Source: Acidobacteriaceae bacterium
GTDB taxonomy: Bacteria > Acidobacteriota > Terriglobia > Terriglobales > Acidobacteriaceae
DNA length: 64,000 bases
Direction: 5' to 3'
Assembly: GCA_003170825.1 (NCBI GenBank)
Contig: PMYL01000049.1
Span: 1 to 64,000 of the forward strand
Each line of letters opens with the position of its first letter. Position 1 is the first letter of the stretch. The translations under genes and the position numbers were made by a program. The notes beneath the pieces are model-generated. The model searched no databases, was not told the origin of the DNA, and saw nothing but the letters and a program-made list of their open reading frames with translations. Of the stretch, positions 1 through 8,890 are shown in pieces.

Positions 1-1
1 T

Positions 2-36
2 GGGTGCTTTGACCGCTACAATTTCGACTACAGTCG
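2..36 (+). repeat. 35-base direct repeat, copy A
   Basis: This 35-base stretch matches 17496-17530 in the same orientation with 3 mismatches by my count, and similarity stops just after it. The two copies bracket the whole NO-stress/cytochrome bd block. The left copy touches the window edge, so its true extent is unknown. It could be a remnant of a larger mobile or duplicated sequence. Confidence 0.6.
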
Positions 37-205
37 TAATCCTTCACGGCATAATCCTGTAACGATTAGAAGTTCCTCCTCCGCGTCGGCGACTATCGCG
101 TCCGCTTCCACAATCACGGTGACTCCATCCTCATGGCCTAACAGCTTCCGGTTTGCACGTGACTCAGAAGCGATCTGGAGACTGGTCGAGCAGCGTCCTC
201 TGATA

Positions 206-222
206 GTCCACAGTTTGTGGAC
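206..222. repeat. Perfect 7-bp inverted repeat, 3-base loop
   Basis: GTCCACA at 206-212 is followed by its exact reverse complement TGTGGAC at 216-222. No T-run follows, so it is not a classical terminator. It could be an operator or a chance hairpin; nothing in the sequence decides this. Confidence 0.4.
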
Positions 223-491
223 CCTAGCCGACTTCCCGGGACAAATCCTGGCCTACAACTCTCCGAATGGTGGACGAGAAGGAGACCGAACGATTTCCGG
301 ACTTACAGTATTCCCTTCTAGCGACTTCAGATCATGTGAAGCACGCCACGCCAATTGCGAGTCGAATTCCGGTTTGCCTCAACGGGACCTTTAACACGTC
401 GCTTTTGAAGGCCTTAGATACGCCTGTGATAAAAGTCATAGCTCGTGCTCTGCCCCTTCACTACCCTTCAATGCAGAAGGAAGAAGAGGAC

Positions 492-1586
492 ATGGGCACA
501 CAGACGGCAGAGGAAGTTTCTTTACACGGAGAGAAGAACACGCTGATCCGCCGGTCCAAGCCGGACCGCTCGCAGCGCATCCGGCATAGCGTGCAGTGGC
601 TGTTTGTGGCTTTGAACGGCTGGCTGGGCGTGCAGTTCTTCCTCTGGGTCCGCTACTTCGAGCGAGGGGGAAAAAGCCTGTATGTGCCGCGTCCCGCCGG
701 AGCCGAGGGATGGCTGCCCATCGCTGGCCTCATGAACTTCAAATACTTCCTGCTCACTGGGCGTGTGCCGTCTATCCACCCGGCGGCCATGTTTCTGTTT
801 GTGGCCTTCGTGTTGATGAGCCTCATGCTGAAAAAGACATTCTGCGCCTGGCTGTGCCCGGTGGGAACACTCTCAGAGTACCTGTGGAAGCTGGGACGCA
901 AAGTCTTCGGGCGCAATCTGCGCCTGCCCCGCTGGGCCGACCTTCCTCTGCGCGGGCTGAAATACTTGTTGTTCGGATTCTTCGTCTTCGTCATCGGCGC
1001 CATGTCAGTTGAGGCGTTACAGAGCTTTATGTCCGCGCCCTATGGCTTGGTCGCAGACGTGAAAATGCTGAATTTCTTCCGCGACATGGGCGATACAGCG
1101 ATGATTGTCATTACTCTATTAGTTCTCAGCTCGATGCTGGTCCAGAACTTCTGGTGCCGATATCTCTGTCCTTACGGCGCGCTTATGGGGCTGGTCTCGC
1201 TGCTGAGTCCGGTCAAGATTCGACGTGATGTCGATGCCTGCATCGATTGCGCCAAGTGCGCTCGGGTCTGTCCGGCCGGCCTGCCGGTCGACCGCCTGGT
1301 GCAGGTCCGGTCGGCGGAGTGCAGCGCGTGCATGGTATGCGTGGCGGCCTGCCCCGCACAGAATGCCTTGCAATTCTCTCTGCCGCCGAGACGGGCCGCA
1401 GCGCCTGCGCAGCGGTGGTTCCATCGTGCTCTCGGACCGCTGGCTGTCACCGGCATTCTCGCGTACATCTTCTTCGGGTTGATACTCTTTGCCAGGGCCA
1501 CGAACCACTGGCAGACGAACATCCCGCGCGCTGTCTACATGAACCTGGTGCCACATGCGAACGAAGTGACCCACCCTGGCATGTAA
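492..1586 (+). CDS. NapH/NosR-like membrane polyferredoxin (4Fe-4S binding)
   Basis: This is a 364-residue integral membrane iron-sulfur protein. Several hydrophobic segments surround two CxxxCP motifs: CAWLCP near residue 118 and CRYLCP about 110 residues later. Two soluble-type 4Fe-4S motifs then follow, CIDCAKCARVCP and CSACMVCVAACP, before a last membrane helix. This is the NapH / NosR C-terminal / CcoG-like layout, in which quinol electrons pass to periplasmic or membrane partners. I chose the ATG at 492 because a purine-rich AGAAGGAAGAAGAGGA stretch lies just before it; an in-frame ATG at 471 is possible. There is no NosZ or NapA nearby, so the electron acceptor is unknown. The context suggests NO or nitrogen-oxide metabolism, and an assembly or electron-transfer role is inferred. 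Confidence 0.8.
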   Translation: MGTQTAEEVSLHGEKNTLIRRSKPDRSQRIRHSVQWLFVALNGWLGVQFFLWVRYFERGGKSLYVPRPAGAEGWLPIAGLMNFKYFLLTGRVPSIHPAAMFLFVAFVLMSLMLKKTFCAWLCPVGTLSEYLWKLGRKVFGRNLRLPRWADLPLRGLKYLLFGFFVFVIGAMSVEALQSFMSAPYGLVADVKMLNFFRDMGDTAMIVITLLVLSSMLVQNFWCRYLCPYGALMGLVSLLSPVKIRRDVDACIDCAKCARVCPAGLPVDRLVQVRSAECSACMVCVAACPAQNALQFSLPPRRAAAPAQRWFHRALGPLAVTGILAYIFFGLILFARATNHWQTNIPRAVYMNLVPHANEVTHPGM

Positions 1587-1683
1587 GAGCCTTGGTCCTG
1601 AGGAGTGCAGATTCGGTTTTCTCATACTTGCGAATGATCCAGCCGCGATCGTTACACGAGAACCCTTCCCATGCAGCACGGAT

Positions 1684-2217
1684 CTATTCGCGTCTCGCGC
1701 GGAATTCTCGGCCAATGACCGCGATGGTTCTGCTGTTTAGCATCTCGACCGCCCGAGGGAAAACGATCTTCTCCTCTATCTGGATATGCTCCTGATAAAG
1801 ATGTTTCAGTTTTTCTGTGCTGGATCGCAGTATCTGTTCGTCCTCCGGACTCAGCACGCCAGCCGCAATCCACGCCGAGTAGAGAGTATCCACCGTCGCA
1901 TGCAGATCGTTGGCGTTGCGATGGTCGTTTTCGAGTCCGCCAATCTCCTCGAAGTTCCCGGCAGTGGATTCTGCGCGAAGCCTGGGAAACAGAGATTCTT
2001 CCTCGTCCGCGGTGTGACGCTGCCCGCCCACGCGAAAGTAGTGGAGCGCCGACTGCACGGCCTCCGCCTCCTCGTCCGTCAATGCTCTGTCGTTCGCACG
2101 CTCAGCCACCACCCATAGGATGTGGAGAAACCGCTCGATCCTGCGGTGGCAGTCTTTGAGCATGCCGATCGGATCGTCAAATCCGCTATCCGACTTCGCA
2201 CCTATTTGTATCGCCAT
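1684..2217 (-). CDS. Hemerythrin HHE-domain protein
   Basis: This 177-residue cytosolic protein has no signal peptide. It shows the spaced His/Glu ligands of a hemerythrin-like four-helix bundle: CHRRIERF near residue 23, HTADEEESLFPRL near 68, ENDHRNAND near 95, and HIQIEEKIVFPRA near 143. Such domains bind a di-iron centre and sense, store or scavenge O2 or NO. It runs opposite to the upstream ferredoxin gene and in the same direction as the following radical SAM gene (82 bases between them), so the two may share a transcript. A second hemerythrin-type protein, the RIC homologue, lies 2 kb away, consistent with an NO-stress locus. The exact ligand and partner are unknown. Confidence 0.85.
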   Translation of the reverse strand: MAIQIGAKSDSGFDDPIGMLKDCHRRIERFLHILWVVAERANDRALTDEEAEAVQSALHYFRVGGQRHTADEEESLFPRLRAESTAGNFEEIGGLENDHRNANDLHATVDTLYSAWIAAGVLSPEDEQILRSSTEKLKHLYQEHIQIEEKIVFPRAVEMLNSRTIAVIGREFRARRE

Positions 2218-2299
2218 TCAGTGTTCTCCCTTGCATTTATTTGATCGCCAAAGGTAATGAAACCGCGAATCGGCGCGGTAACTCATACGGGAAAACCTG

Positions 2300-3448
2300 T
2301 CACGCTCCCTGAAGCACATGAAGGTTGGAAGCCCACTTCACGCTCGGAGGCAGCGGAACGTATCCTTTAGGATTGTAGGCGCAGCAAGGCTCTTCGCCGT
2401 TCGGATTGCCGGTCAGCGCGTAGGCCCGGGCGCGCGAGCCACCGCAGATTTCCTTGAATTCGCAAGCGCCACATTTTCCTTCCAGCTTTGATGTATCTCT
2501 CAGACTCCTGAAGAGAGCAGACTCGCGGTAGAGGCTGTTCAATCCCTGTTGGCGGATGTTGCCCGCCGACATCGGCAGAAATCCGCTCGGAAACACTTCT
2601 CCGGTGTGAGAGATGAAAACAAACCCCTTGCCGTCGTTCAGGCCGCGCGGCGCCCTACCAATCGCATCAGCGGCCTTGTCTTGGGTCACGCTTATCTCGG
2701 CGCCAGCCTTACGTTCGGCGACTCTCTGCTGCAATATCAAACGTCTGTAGTGCTGCGCCTCGGTCGTCTTAATATCGAAGTCCACAGTCTTTGAGAGGCT
2801 ATAAATCTTCGCGAAGATTTGTTCGAACTCGTCGGCATTCAGCAGATCGTCAAGTTTTCCGCGCCCCATGGGAACCAGGAAGAAGACGCTCCAGAGCGTT
2901 ATGTTCAGGCTCTCTATCAGGGCGGCTATGGTATCGATCTCAGCAATATTCCTGCGGCTGAATGTGGTGTTGATCTGGATCGGTAGGCCGATCTTGTTGG
3001 CCCAACGAATCGCGTTGAGCGTTTGTGCAAATGATCCTGTCATGCCGCGGAACGCATCGTGGGTTTCAGCTATCGCACCATCCATACTCACCGCGAGCCG
3101 GGCGAGGCCAGCCTCCTTGAGACGAATGACAATGTCCCTTATCAGCAATGGTGTAGCGCTTGGCGTCAGGGATACGCGAACTCCGGCAGAACGAGCATGG
3201 CCGATCAACTCAAACAAATCGGGCCGCTTGATCGGGTCGCCCCCTGTGAGCACGAAAACCGGGACTTGCAAAGCCGCAATCTGATCGATCAGGCGCTTGC
3301 CCTCATCTGTGCTGAGTTCCATTGGGTGGCGATCCGGCTGTGCGGAGGCGCGGCAATGCACACATGCCAGATCGCAGGCCTGCGTCACTTCCCAGATGGC
3401 GATGAATGGACGCTCGTTAAAGTCGATCGCATTGATTTGCGGGTTCAT
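2300..3448 (-). CDS. Radical SAM/SPASM protein of the NirJ/AhbC/AhbD-like type
   Basis: A 382-residue radical SAM enzyme with the cluster motif CDLACVHC (Cys25, 29, 32). A C-terminal cysteine-rich SPASM-like region includes GKCGACEFKEICGG and a late CCAY. The overall architecture resembles the family used in heme d1 (NirJ) and alternative heme (AhbC/D) synthesis, and the related TIGR04053 proteins. I start at the ATG at 3448; the longer frame would overlap the divergent regulator gene. It is divergent from the CRP-type regulator, with 68 bases between them that must hold both promoters. No cytochrome cd1 nitrite reductase is in the window, so a role in heme d1 is not established. Cytochrome bd, encoded at 14.3 kb, uses a chlorin-type heme d made by another route. 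Substrate uncertain. Confidence 0.75.
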   Translation of the reverse strand: MNPQINAIDFNERPFIAIWEVTQACDLACVHCRASAQPDRHPMELSTDEGKRLIDQIAALQVPVFVLTGGDPIKRPDLFELIGHARSAGVRVSLTPSATPLLIRDIVIRLKEAGLARLAVSMDGAIAETHDAFRGMTGSFAQTLNAIRWANKIGLPIQINTTFSRRNIAEIDTIAALIESLNITLWSVFFLVPMGRGKLDDLLNADEFEQIFAKIYSLSKTVDFDIKTTEAQHYRRLILQQRVAERKAGAEISVTQDKAADAIGRAPRGLNDGKGFVFISHTGEVFPSGFLPMSAGNIRQQGLNSLYRESALFRSLRDTSKLEGKCGACEFKEICGGSRARAYALTGNPNGEEPCCAYNPKGYVPLPPSVKWASNLHVLQGA

Positions 3449-3516
3449 GGCCCTATCAGACGGTGGTACTGGTACTGCGCGCAGTGACCAAAGTCGCATC
3501 CTGCTAGAATTTCCGA

Positions 3517-4221
3517 GTGACCTCTCAACGCATCGATCTCGCCGCAGTCCTCGAAAAAACCGCATTGCTATCGAGTCTTTCTCAGCCTGAGCTACAAATG
3601 CTCGCAGCCCGCACGGTGCGCAAGTTGTTCAGCGCAGGCGAGTTGCTGTTTTCGGAAGGCGAGCCCTGCAATGGGCTGCACATCATTGCACAGGGCAAGG
3701 TGCGCATCTTCAAGACCTCGGTAAACGGGCGGGAACAGGTTCTGGCTGTCAACGTACCCGGCGAGTCGATAGCCGAGATACCCGTCTTTGACGGCGGTCC
3801 CTACCCTGCTTCCGCAGTAGCCATCGAAGATGTTGAGATTGCGTTCATTTCGCGAAGCGACTTTCAGGCATTCTGTCTGGAACATCCGGAGGTGGCGCTC
3901 AAGGTGCTCGTAGTGGTGGGCGCCAGGCTACGGCACCTGGTGGGCATCATCGAGGAGTTGTCGTTCACCACCATTCGCCAACGGCTGATTTCGACATTGC
4001 TCAAACTCGCTCAAAGCGAAGGCAGGAAGACCAAGCGTGGCATAGAATTTCAGCTCCCCGCGACGCACCAGGAACTGGCCAATCAGCTGGGCACTGTGCG
4101 CGAGTTGATCTCCCGGAACCTCATGCGGTTGCAGGCCGAAGGGCTGCTGGATGTGGACGCGCGACAGATTGTCGTGAAGGACGTAAAGGGTTTGAGTGGC
4201 CTTCTGGATGCGACACAATAG
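3517..4221 (+). CDS. CRP/FNR-family transcriptional regulator (Dnr/NnrR-like)
   Basis: A 234-residue regulator with an N-terminal cyclic-nucleotide-binding-type beta-roll (about residues 15-130), a long dimer helix, and a C-terminal winged helix. The recognition region reads THQELANQLGTVRELISRN. The N-terminus lacks the cysteine cluster of FNR, so direct O2 sensing by 4Fe-4S is unlikely. Dnr/NnrR-type regulators, which respond to NO through heme, are the closest functional analogy given the neighbours. The start is GTG at 3517. It is divergent from the radical SAM gene and upstream of the RIC/NnrS pair, so it probably controls this block. I could not find a clean TTGAT-N4-ATCAA box in the flanking regions. 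Confidence 0.82.
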   Translation: MTSQRIDLAAVLEKTALLSSLSQPELQMLAARTVRKLFSAGELLFSEGEPCNGLHIIAQGKVRIFKTSVNGREQVLAVNVPGESIAEIPVFDGGPYPASAVAIEDVEIAFISRSDFQAFCLEHPEVALKVLVVVGARLRHLVGIIEELSFTTIRQRLISTLLKLAQSEGRKTKRGIEFQLPATHQELANQLGTVRELISRNLMRLQAEGLLDVDARQIVVKDVKGLSGLLDATQ

Positions 4222-4297
4222 CCAGTTCGGACTCCGAGTGACATAAGTTACTGCGCGCCAGTTGACCATTCGCTACTATTGCAGGTGGAGAGTGCCC

Positions 4298-5029
4298 ATG
4301 CCTACCTCAACACAGTCTGTTCGCGAGATCGTTGCCACGCAGCCATCCGCCGCCAAAGTATTTCAACGTTTCGACATCGACTTGTGCGCACAGGCGGAGA
4401 AGTCACTCGATGGTGCGTGCGCCGAACTGCAACTCTCGGTCGATCAGGTTCTCGAAAAGCTCGCCGATGCTGAGACTCAGGAACGTGGTGGTCCACCTGT
4501 AGATCCCGGAAGCCTACCCATCGGCAAGTTGATTCAACGTATTGTCCGTGTCCATCACCAGTATGTACGCCAGGAGCTTCCGAGGTTGGTCGAGATGGCC
4601 CAGAAGCTTGCAGCCAAGCGAAGCGATTGCGCCCCCGAACTGAAGAATGTCGAGGAGTTGCTCGAAGCACTTCATGCCGACATGTTCGCGCACATTCAGA
4701 AAGAAGAGCAGGTTCTGTTTCCATTCATCTCTCAGATGGATCAGAACTCGATCGTCGCCTATCCGCCTGCCCATGCATGCTTCCGCTCGGTTGCGCATCC
4801 TGTTTCAAAGATGATGCAGGAGCACGAATCCGCCAATCACGTTGTGGCTGAGCTCCGCCGCCTCACCTTCGGCTTTCAGCCGCCTGACTGGGCCTGCGCC
4901 ACACACATTGCGCTTTTTTCCGGACTCAGTGAATTCGAGATTGACCTCAAGCAGCATGTTCATCTTGAAAACGATGTGCTCTTTCCACGCGCCATCGAAC
5001 TGGAAGCCGAATTGAACAACCGGGAGTAG
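4298..5029 (+). CDS. Iron-sulfur cluster repair di-iron protein RIC (YtfE/ScdA/DnrN family)
   Basis: A 243-residue protein in two parts. The N-terminal ScdA-type domain (about residues 5-60) covers the region where the family has a short Cys motif; here it reads FDIDLCAQA, with one cysteine. A hemerythrin-like four-helix domain follows, with VHHQYVRQELPRL, HADMFAHIQKEEQVLFP, MQEHESAN and HVHLENDVLFPRA. RIC proteins restore Fe-S clusters damaged by NO or oxidants. I chose ATG 4298; an upstream in-frame start at 4262 lacks support. It is directly followed by nnrS with a 2-base gap, implying one operon. The reduced cysteine content of the ScdA domain is unusual for the family. Confidence 0.88.
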   Translation: MPTSTQSVREIVATQPSAAKVFQRFDIDLCAQAEKSLDGACAELQLSVDQVLEKLADAETQERGGPPVDPGSLPIGKLIQRIVRVHHQYVRQELPRLVEMAQKLAAKRSDCAPELKNVEELLEALHADMFAHIQKEEQVLFPFISQMDQNSIVAYPPAHACFRSVAHPVSKMMQEHESANHVVAELRRLTFGFQPPDWACATHIALFSGLSEFEIDLKQHVHLENDVLFPRAIELEAELNNRE

Positions 5030-5031
5030 AA

Positions 5032-6369
5032 ATGGCCACGGTTTCTCAAATCGAACCGACATTTCAGGTTGAAGTCGCAAACCTGACGGCCGGAATCGTT
5101 GTCCGCGAGCGCCACAAGAGTCTGATGCTTCGAGCATGGATTCTGAGCGGTCTGTTCTTCATGGCACTGCCCGGTACTCTGCTGGGCTTTTCAAACCTGA
5201 TTGCGATCAGCACGCATCATGGGCTGGCTTTTCTTCCCCCTGCGTGGCTGGAAGGCCACGGCCATGCGCAAATGTTTGGCTGGATCGGCAGCTTCATTCT
5301 TGGCATTGGCTTCTATTCGCAACCTGCGCGTGAGCAGCCGGTGATCAGAATTCCAATGGTGTGCTTTGTCCTTTGGACTCTGGGCGTGGCGATGCGCTGG
5401 TTCGCGAATATATACGGTTGGCATTGGCGTATTTTGCTTCCGGTCTCGGCGGGATTTGAATTGATTGTGGTCCTCTTGTTTCTTGCAGCCGCTCCCCATC
5501 ACAAACTTCCTGAGCCGATGGAAGGCAAGCATGCAAAAGCACCGATGGAACTTTGGATGGTCCCCGTGCTTCTGGGAACAGCAGGCCTTGCTGCCGCGGT
5601 CATCTTCAATTTCGTTGCGTGTTTGAACCTCGCAATCCACGGGATGCTGCTCTCTTTTCCGCACGCGCTCGATCAGAAATATCTCGTGTTATTGGGCTGG
5701 GGATTTCTTGTTCCAGTGGTGTGGGGTTTCTCTGCGCGCTGGCTGCCTTCGTTCCTCGCGATCGCAAAGCCCGACGCACAATTATTTCGATTGGCTCTGG
5801 TTTTGGACCTGATGGGAGTATTGTGCGGCGTTGCTGGATTGTCAAAACCAGGGACTATTCTACTCGCTTCGAGCGCCGTCGCCATCGGGCACGCGTTGCA
5901 TCTCACACAACAGCCTCACGGGCCGGCAAAGGTCCAGGGGATTCACCCCAGCTTTCCGTCCTTCATTCGCATCGCATATGTGTGGTTGGTGATTGCCGGT
6001 TCGATGAGCATTTGGGCTGCCATTGCCGATCAGCATGGAGGTATCTGGGGTGCCTCTCGCCACGCTCTTACAGTTGGTTTCGCTGCCACAATGATCTTCT
6101 CAATTGGGCCGCGCATCCTTCCTCACTTTGGCGGCGTCCACAGCATCTTCAGCAAGCGCCTCATGTTTCTCAGTCTGCTGTTGCTACAGCTAGGCTGCAC
6201 GTTGCGTGTCTCCTCCGAACCTTTGGCCTACGAAGGTCTGCTTCCTTTCGCATGGAAGATGCTGCCCGTCTCCGGAATGTTGGAGTTGAGCGGAGTACTT
6301 CTCTTCGCAGTCAACCTCTTGCTCACCTTCCTGCTGGGCCGCTCCGCGTTCGCGCACACCTATGCATGA
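5032..6369 (+). CDS. nnrS: NnrS family membrane protein
   Basis: A 445-residue polytopic membrane protein with about 12 hydrophobic segments. The signature HGHAQMFGW near residue 77 and further conserved histidines (LAIHGMLLSFPHAL, GPRILPHFGG) are typical of NnrS. NnrS proteins are heme-copper membrane proteins that lessen NO and nitrosative stress, notably iron-pool depletion, without being NO reductases. The ATG at 5032 begins 2 bases after the RIC stop codon, so translation is probably coupled. The downstream region to 6543 shows no gene. Function is assigned from family motifs and strong context (RIC, NorZ). Confidence 0.9.
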   Translation: MATVSQIEPTFQVEVANLTAGIVVRERHKSLMLRAWILSGLFFMALPGTLLGFSNLIAISTHHGLAFLPPAWLEGHGHAQMFGWIGSFILGIGFYSQPAREQPVIRIPMVCFVLWTLGVAMRWFANIYGWHWRILLPVSAGFELIVVLLFLAAAPHHKLPEPMEGKHAKAPMELWMVPVLLGTAGLAAAVIFNFVACLNLAIHGMLLSFPHALDQKYLVLLGWGFLVPVVWGFSARWLPSFLAIAKPDAQLFRLALVLDLMGVLCGVAGLSKPGTILLASSAVAIGHALHLTQQPHGPAKVQGIHPSFPSFIRIAYVWLVIAGSMSIWAAIADQHGGIWGASRHALTVGFAATMIFSIGPRILPHFGGVHSIFSKRLMFLSLLLLQLGCTLRVSSEPLAYEGLLPFAWKMLPVSGMLELSGVLLFAVNLLLTFLLGRSAFAHTYA

Positions 6370-6543
6370 AATGACTCTTGTCACTTGCGATCATCCCACT
6401 GATCGCCGGCAACAACCTCCTAGCTTTTCTGAAGAATGAGCCGAACTTGTCGTTACCTGTGACTAAAGTCCCTGCATTGCCTTCTCATCCCACCTATTAT
6501 GGGAAGTCAGAAACGGAATCCACGGAAGTATTCCGGGGGATCT

Positions 6544-7494
6544 ATGAGTGACCGGGCAGAAAAGATTGGAATCGTGGGCGCGGGCAGTGTGGGGGCAACA
6601 ATTGCCTATGCCTGCATGGTGCGCGGAATAGGTAAGCACATCAGCCTCTTTGACAGAGTCAGGACTAAGGTAGAGGCCGAGGTGCTGGATCTGAACCATG
6701 GACTGATGTTCGTTCCCATGGCGAAGTTGGACGGCTCAGATGACATGAACGTGCTGGAGCATTCCGACGTGATCGTAGTAACCGCCGGCGCGAAGCAGAA
6801 ACCCGGGCAGACGCGCGTCGATCTGGCGGAGACGAACACAGCAATCTGCCGCGAGCTGATTCCTGATCTGCTGCGCGTTGCGCCAGATGCAATACTGCTG
6901 ATGGTGACCAATCCGGTGGACGTACTCACCTACGTGGCGCTGAAGCTGAGCGGGCTCGAAAGCCGCCGGGTGCTCGGCAGCGGGACGGTGCTGGATAGTT
7001 CCCGCTTCCGCTTTCTGATCGCGCAACGCTGCTCGGTGGCCGTACAGAACGTGCATGCCTACATTGCCGGCGAACATGGCGAAAGCGAGATTCCGCTCTG
7101 GTCCAGCGCCAGCATCGGCAGCGTGCCCGTGCAAGGCTGGCGCATGCCGGGCCGCCAGGCGATGAGCGTGCAGGAAGAGAAGGAGATATTCGAAAGCGTG
7201 CGCACCTCAGCCGAGAGGATCATCCAGGGCAAGGGCGTCACCAACTACGCTATAGGCTTGGCCGTTGCTGCGATTCTGGAAGCCATCTTGTGGAATGAGG
7301 GTCGCGTGCTGCCGGTCAGTTCCCTGCTGACGGACTATTGCGGCATTAGCGACGTCTGCCTCTCCATACCGTCCATTGTGGGCCGCAGAGGAGTGGAAGG
7401 ATTGTTGCCAGTGCCGATGAATCTGGAGGAGGAGGCCGGTCTGCGCTCCAGCGCCGAGACCGTCCAACGGGTGGTGCGATCTCTGGGCTTCTAG
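6544..7494 (+). CDS. ldh: L-lactate dehydrogenase
   Basis: A 316-residue NAD-dependent lactate/malate dehydrogenase family enzyme. It has the Rossmann motif GIVGAGSVGATIAYA at the N-terminus, TAGAKQKPGQTR in the coenzyme/substrate loop, VTNPVDVLTY, and the catalytic-histidine motif GEHGESEIP. The Gln and Arg of the KQKPGQTR loop favour lactate over malate (Gln at the specificity position; assigned by eye). The ATG at 6544 follows GGGGGA; an upstream in-frame ATG at 6499 is less likely. Its place inside an NO-detoxification block recalls the NO-induced L-LDH of Staphylococcus aureus, which maintains redox balance when respiration is blocked. A parallel role here is only an inference. Confidence 0.88.
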   Translation: MSDRAEKIGIVGAGSVGATIAYACMVRGIGKHISLFDRVRTKVEAEVLDLNHGLMFVPMAKLDGSDDMNVLEHSDVIVVTAGAKQKPGQTRVDLAETNTAICRELIPDLLRVAPDAILLMVTNPVDVLTYVALKLSGLESRRVLGSGTVLDSSRFRFLIAQRCSVAVQNVHAYIAGEHGESEIPLWSSASIGSVPVQGWRMPGRQAMSVQEEKEIFESVRTSAERIIQGKGVTNYAIGLAVAAILEAILWNEGRVLPVSSLLTDYCGISDVCLSIPSIVGRRGVEGLLPVPMNLEEEAGLRSSAETVQRVVRSLGF

Positions 7495-7645
7495 CGCGAT
7501 TCCATGATGGCTATAGCGATTCAGAGATTGCCATTCCGCAGGATTGCTTGAGAAAAAACGGAGGAATCTGCTATATCTGATCCCTGTTTTGGCGTCACAG
7601 TTGGCCTGGAAAGTCAGAAACTGCTCAATGAAAAAGGAGATCGAA

Positions 7646-8047
7646 ATGCATCGACACGAAGATGAAAACAGCAGCTTAACCAGACTTCCCGAGTTGGCTC
7701 AACCTCTGCTTCAATTTGATCTTGCCGCAGAGATAGAGCACCTGCGGCGAGAAGATTCCTGGCAGCGAGGGACAGGGCGAAGCTCAAGAACACTTGTGAA
7801 GCAGCCGGATTTCCGCATCGTCCTGGTCGCCATGAAGGCGGCCACAGAGATGAAAGAGCACCGGGCAGATGGAAGGATCTCAATCCACACAATCGTTGGG
7901 CAGTTGCGGCTCAAGTTGCCGGACCGGATAATAGAGGTTCCTGCTGGCCACCTGTTAGCGCTCGATCGCGGCATTACGCACGACGTTGAGGCAGTGGAGG
8001 AGAGTGTTTTCCTTCTCACGATCTGCTGGCCCGAGGACGCCGCCTGA
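7646..8047 (+). CDS. Small cupin-fold protein
   Basis: A 133-residue protein with a single cupin-like beta-barrel. Residues about 60-125 include a region resembling cupin motif 1 (MKEHRADGRISIHTIVGQL) and a late GITHDVEA histidine. The ATG at 7646 is preceded by AAGGAGA; another in-frame ATG lies at 7628. The gene is followed after 160 bases by a second cupin gene and then the NO reductase. No catalytic function can be assigned. Such small cupins near respiratory or stress genes may bind metal or act as sensors. Confidence 0.6.
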   Translation: MHRHEDENSSLTRLPELAQPLLQFDLAAEIEHLRREDSWQRGTGRSSRTLVKQPDFRIVLVAMKAATEMKEHRADGRISIHTIVGQLRLKLPDRIIEVPAGHLLALDRGITHDVEAVEESVFLLTICWPEDAA

Positions 8048-8207
8048 TCTACTTCGAGCAACTGACAGAAGACAGGTGTAATACAGCCGCATGCGGACCG
8101 CTGATCTGTCGACCAACACCATGTGACGCTCTCAAGGGGTCGGTCGTGGTCGAACTCGCCCCGTTCAACCGCATTAGACGTTGTAGACGCACAAGAAGGA
8201 GAAGTTT

Positions 8208-8513
8208 ATGGGCTATACATTTCTTGCCAACCTGCTGCAGGAATTCGCACTACCAGAAAACGGGGTCTTGAGCCGCGTTCTGCACAAGGACGACAAGGTG
8301 AACGTCACACTGTTTGGCTTTTCGTCAGGCCAGGAGCTCTCCGCACATTCAGCTCCGACGCCGGCCATTCTCTATTTTCTGGAGGGAGAAGCGGAGGTCC
8401 AATTGCGAGAGGACAAAGTCAACGCCCAACCCGGTTCATTTGTCTATATGCCGCCAATGTTGCTCCACGGATCTCCGCGAAGACTGCGCTTCGCATGCTG
8501 CTTGTTCAGATGA
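8208..8513 (+). CDS. Small cupin-fold protein, paralogue of a remnant after norZ
   Basis: A 101-residue single-domain cupin. The core reads ILYFLEGEAEVQLRED, with a following glycine turn and the late motif MPPMLLHGS carrying the second-motif histidine. A clear AGAAGGAGA ribosome-binding site precedes the ATG. Residues about 19-48 (VLSRVLHKDDKVNV and beyond) are closely matched by a truncated copy just after norZ at 11175-11280. Cupins of this kind occur beside NO-reductase genes in several bacteria, but the biochemical role is unknown. Confidence 0.75.
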   Translation: MGYTFLANLLQEFALPENGVLSRVLHKDDKVNVTLFGFSSGQELSAHSAPTPAILYFLEGEAEVQLREDKVNAQPGSFVYMPPMLLHGSPRRLRFACCLFR

Positions 8514-8890
8514 AGGATCAATCGAACTAACCATGAAGGGTGTTAGTCAGCGACCGATGGCGCTGAGCTCCAGATGGTCGGCCAGTCAGACATTGGAGGC
8601 ATGCCCGTGGAAGTCTCTGTTGATGAAAAATCGCAACCTCGTTCTTTGACCGGCTCAGTTCAACAGATGCCCTGTTTGCATCAACTGGCACCGAACTTCC
8701 GGGTAGCCCGATTCCGCTGCCGAGTCCAGAATCGCCCGGAATTGCACCGCTTTTCAGCCAGAGGGGCAAACCATGTTTTGCGGAAACCGCCCAAGAGCAG
8801 TAAAATTAGGCCGACTTAGAGCCGAAACAGGAGATTCCAGGTAAGAACTCGATATCTGAAAATCCTGGCAGGAATTGAAGGAGACATATC
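8514..8890. other. Intergenic region before norZ
   Basis: This 377-base stretch shows no convincing gene. It ends in a good ribosome-binding site (GAAGGAGA) for norZ and presumably carries the norZ promoter. I looked for a palindromic CRP/FNR-type box and did not find a convincing one. Confidence 0.5.

Larger units (their letters stand above)
1..491. other. Non-coding leader region, no gene recognised
   Basis: I see no convincing gene in the first 491 bases. Short open frames here have no recognisable protein features. The stretch holds a 35-base sequence repeated near 17.5 kb and a perfect short hairpin at 206-222, listed separately. It presumably also carries the promoter of the ferredoxin-type membrane protein that follows. 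Confidence 0.5.

Noticed and set aside
2240-2256. TTGATCGCCAAA as a CRP/FNR box upstream of the hemerythrin gene
   Set aside because: Only one half-site matches; the other half of TTGAT-N4-ATCAA is absent.
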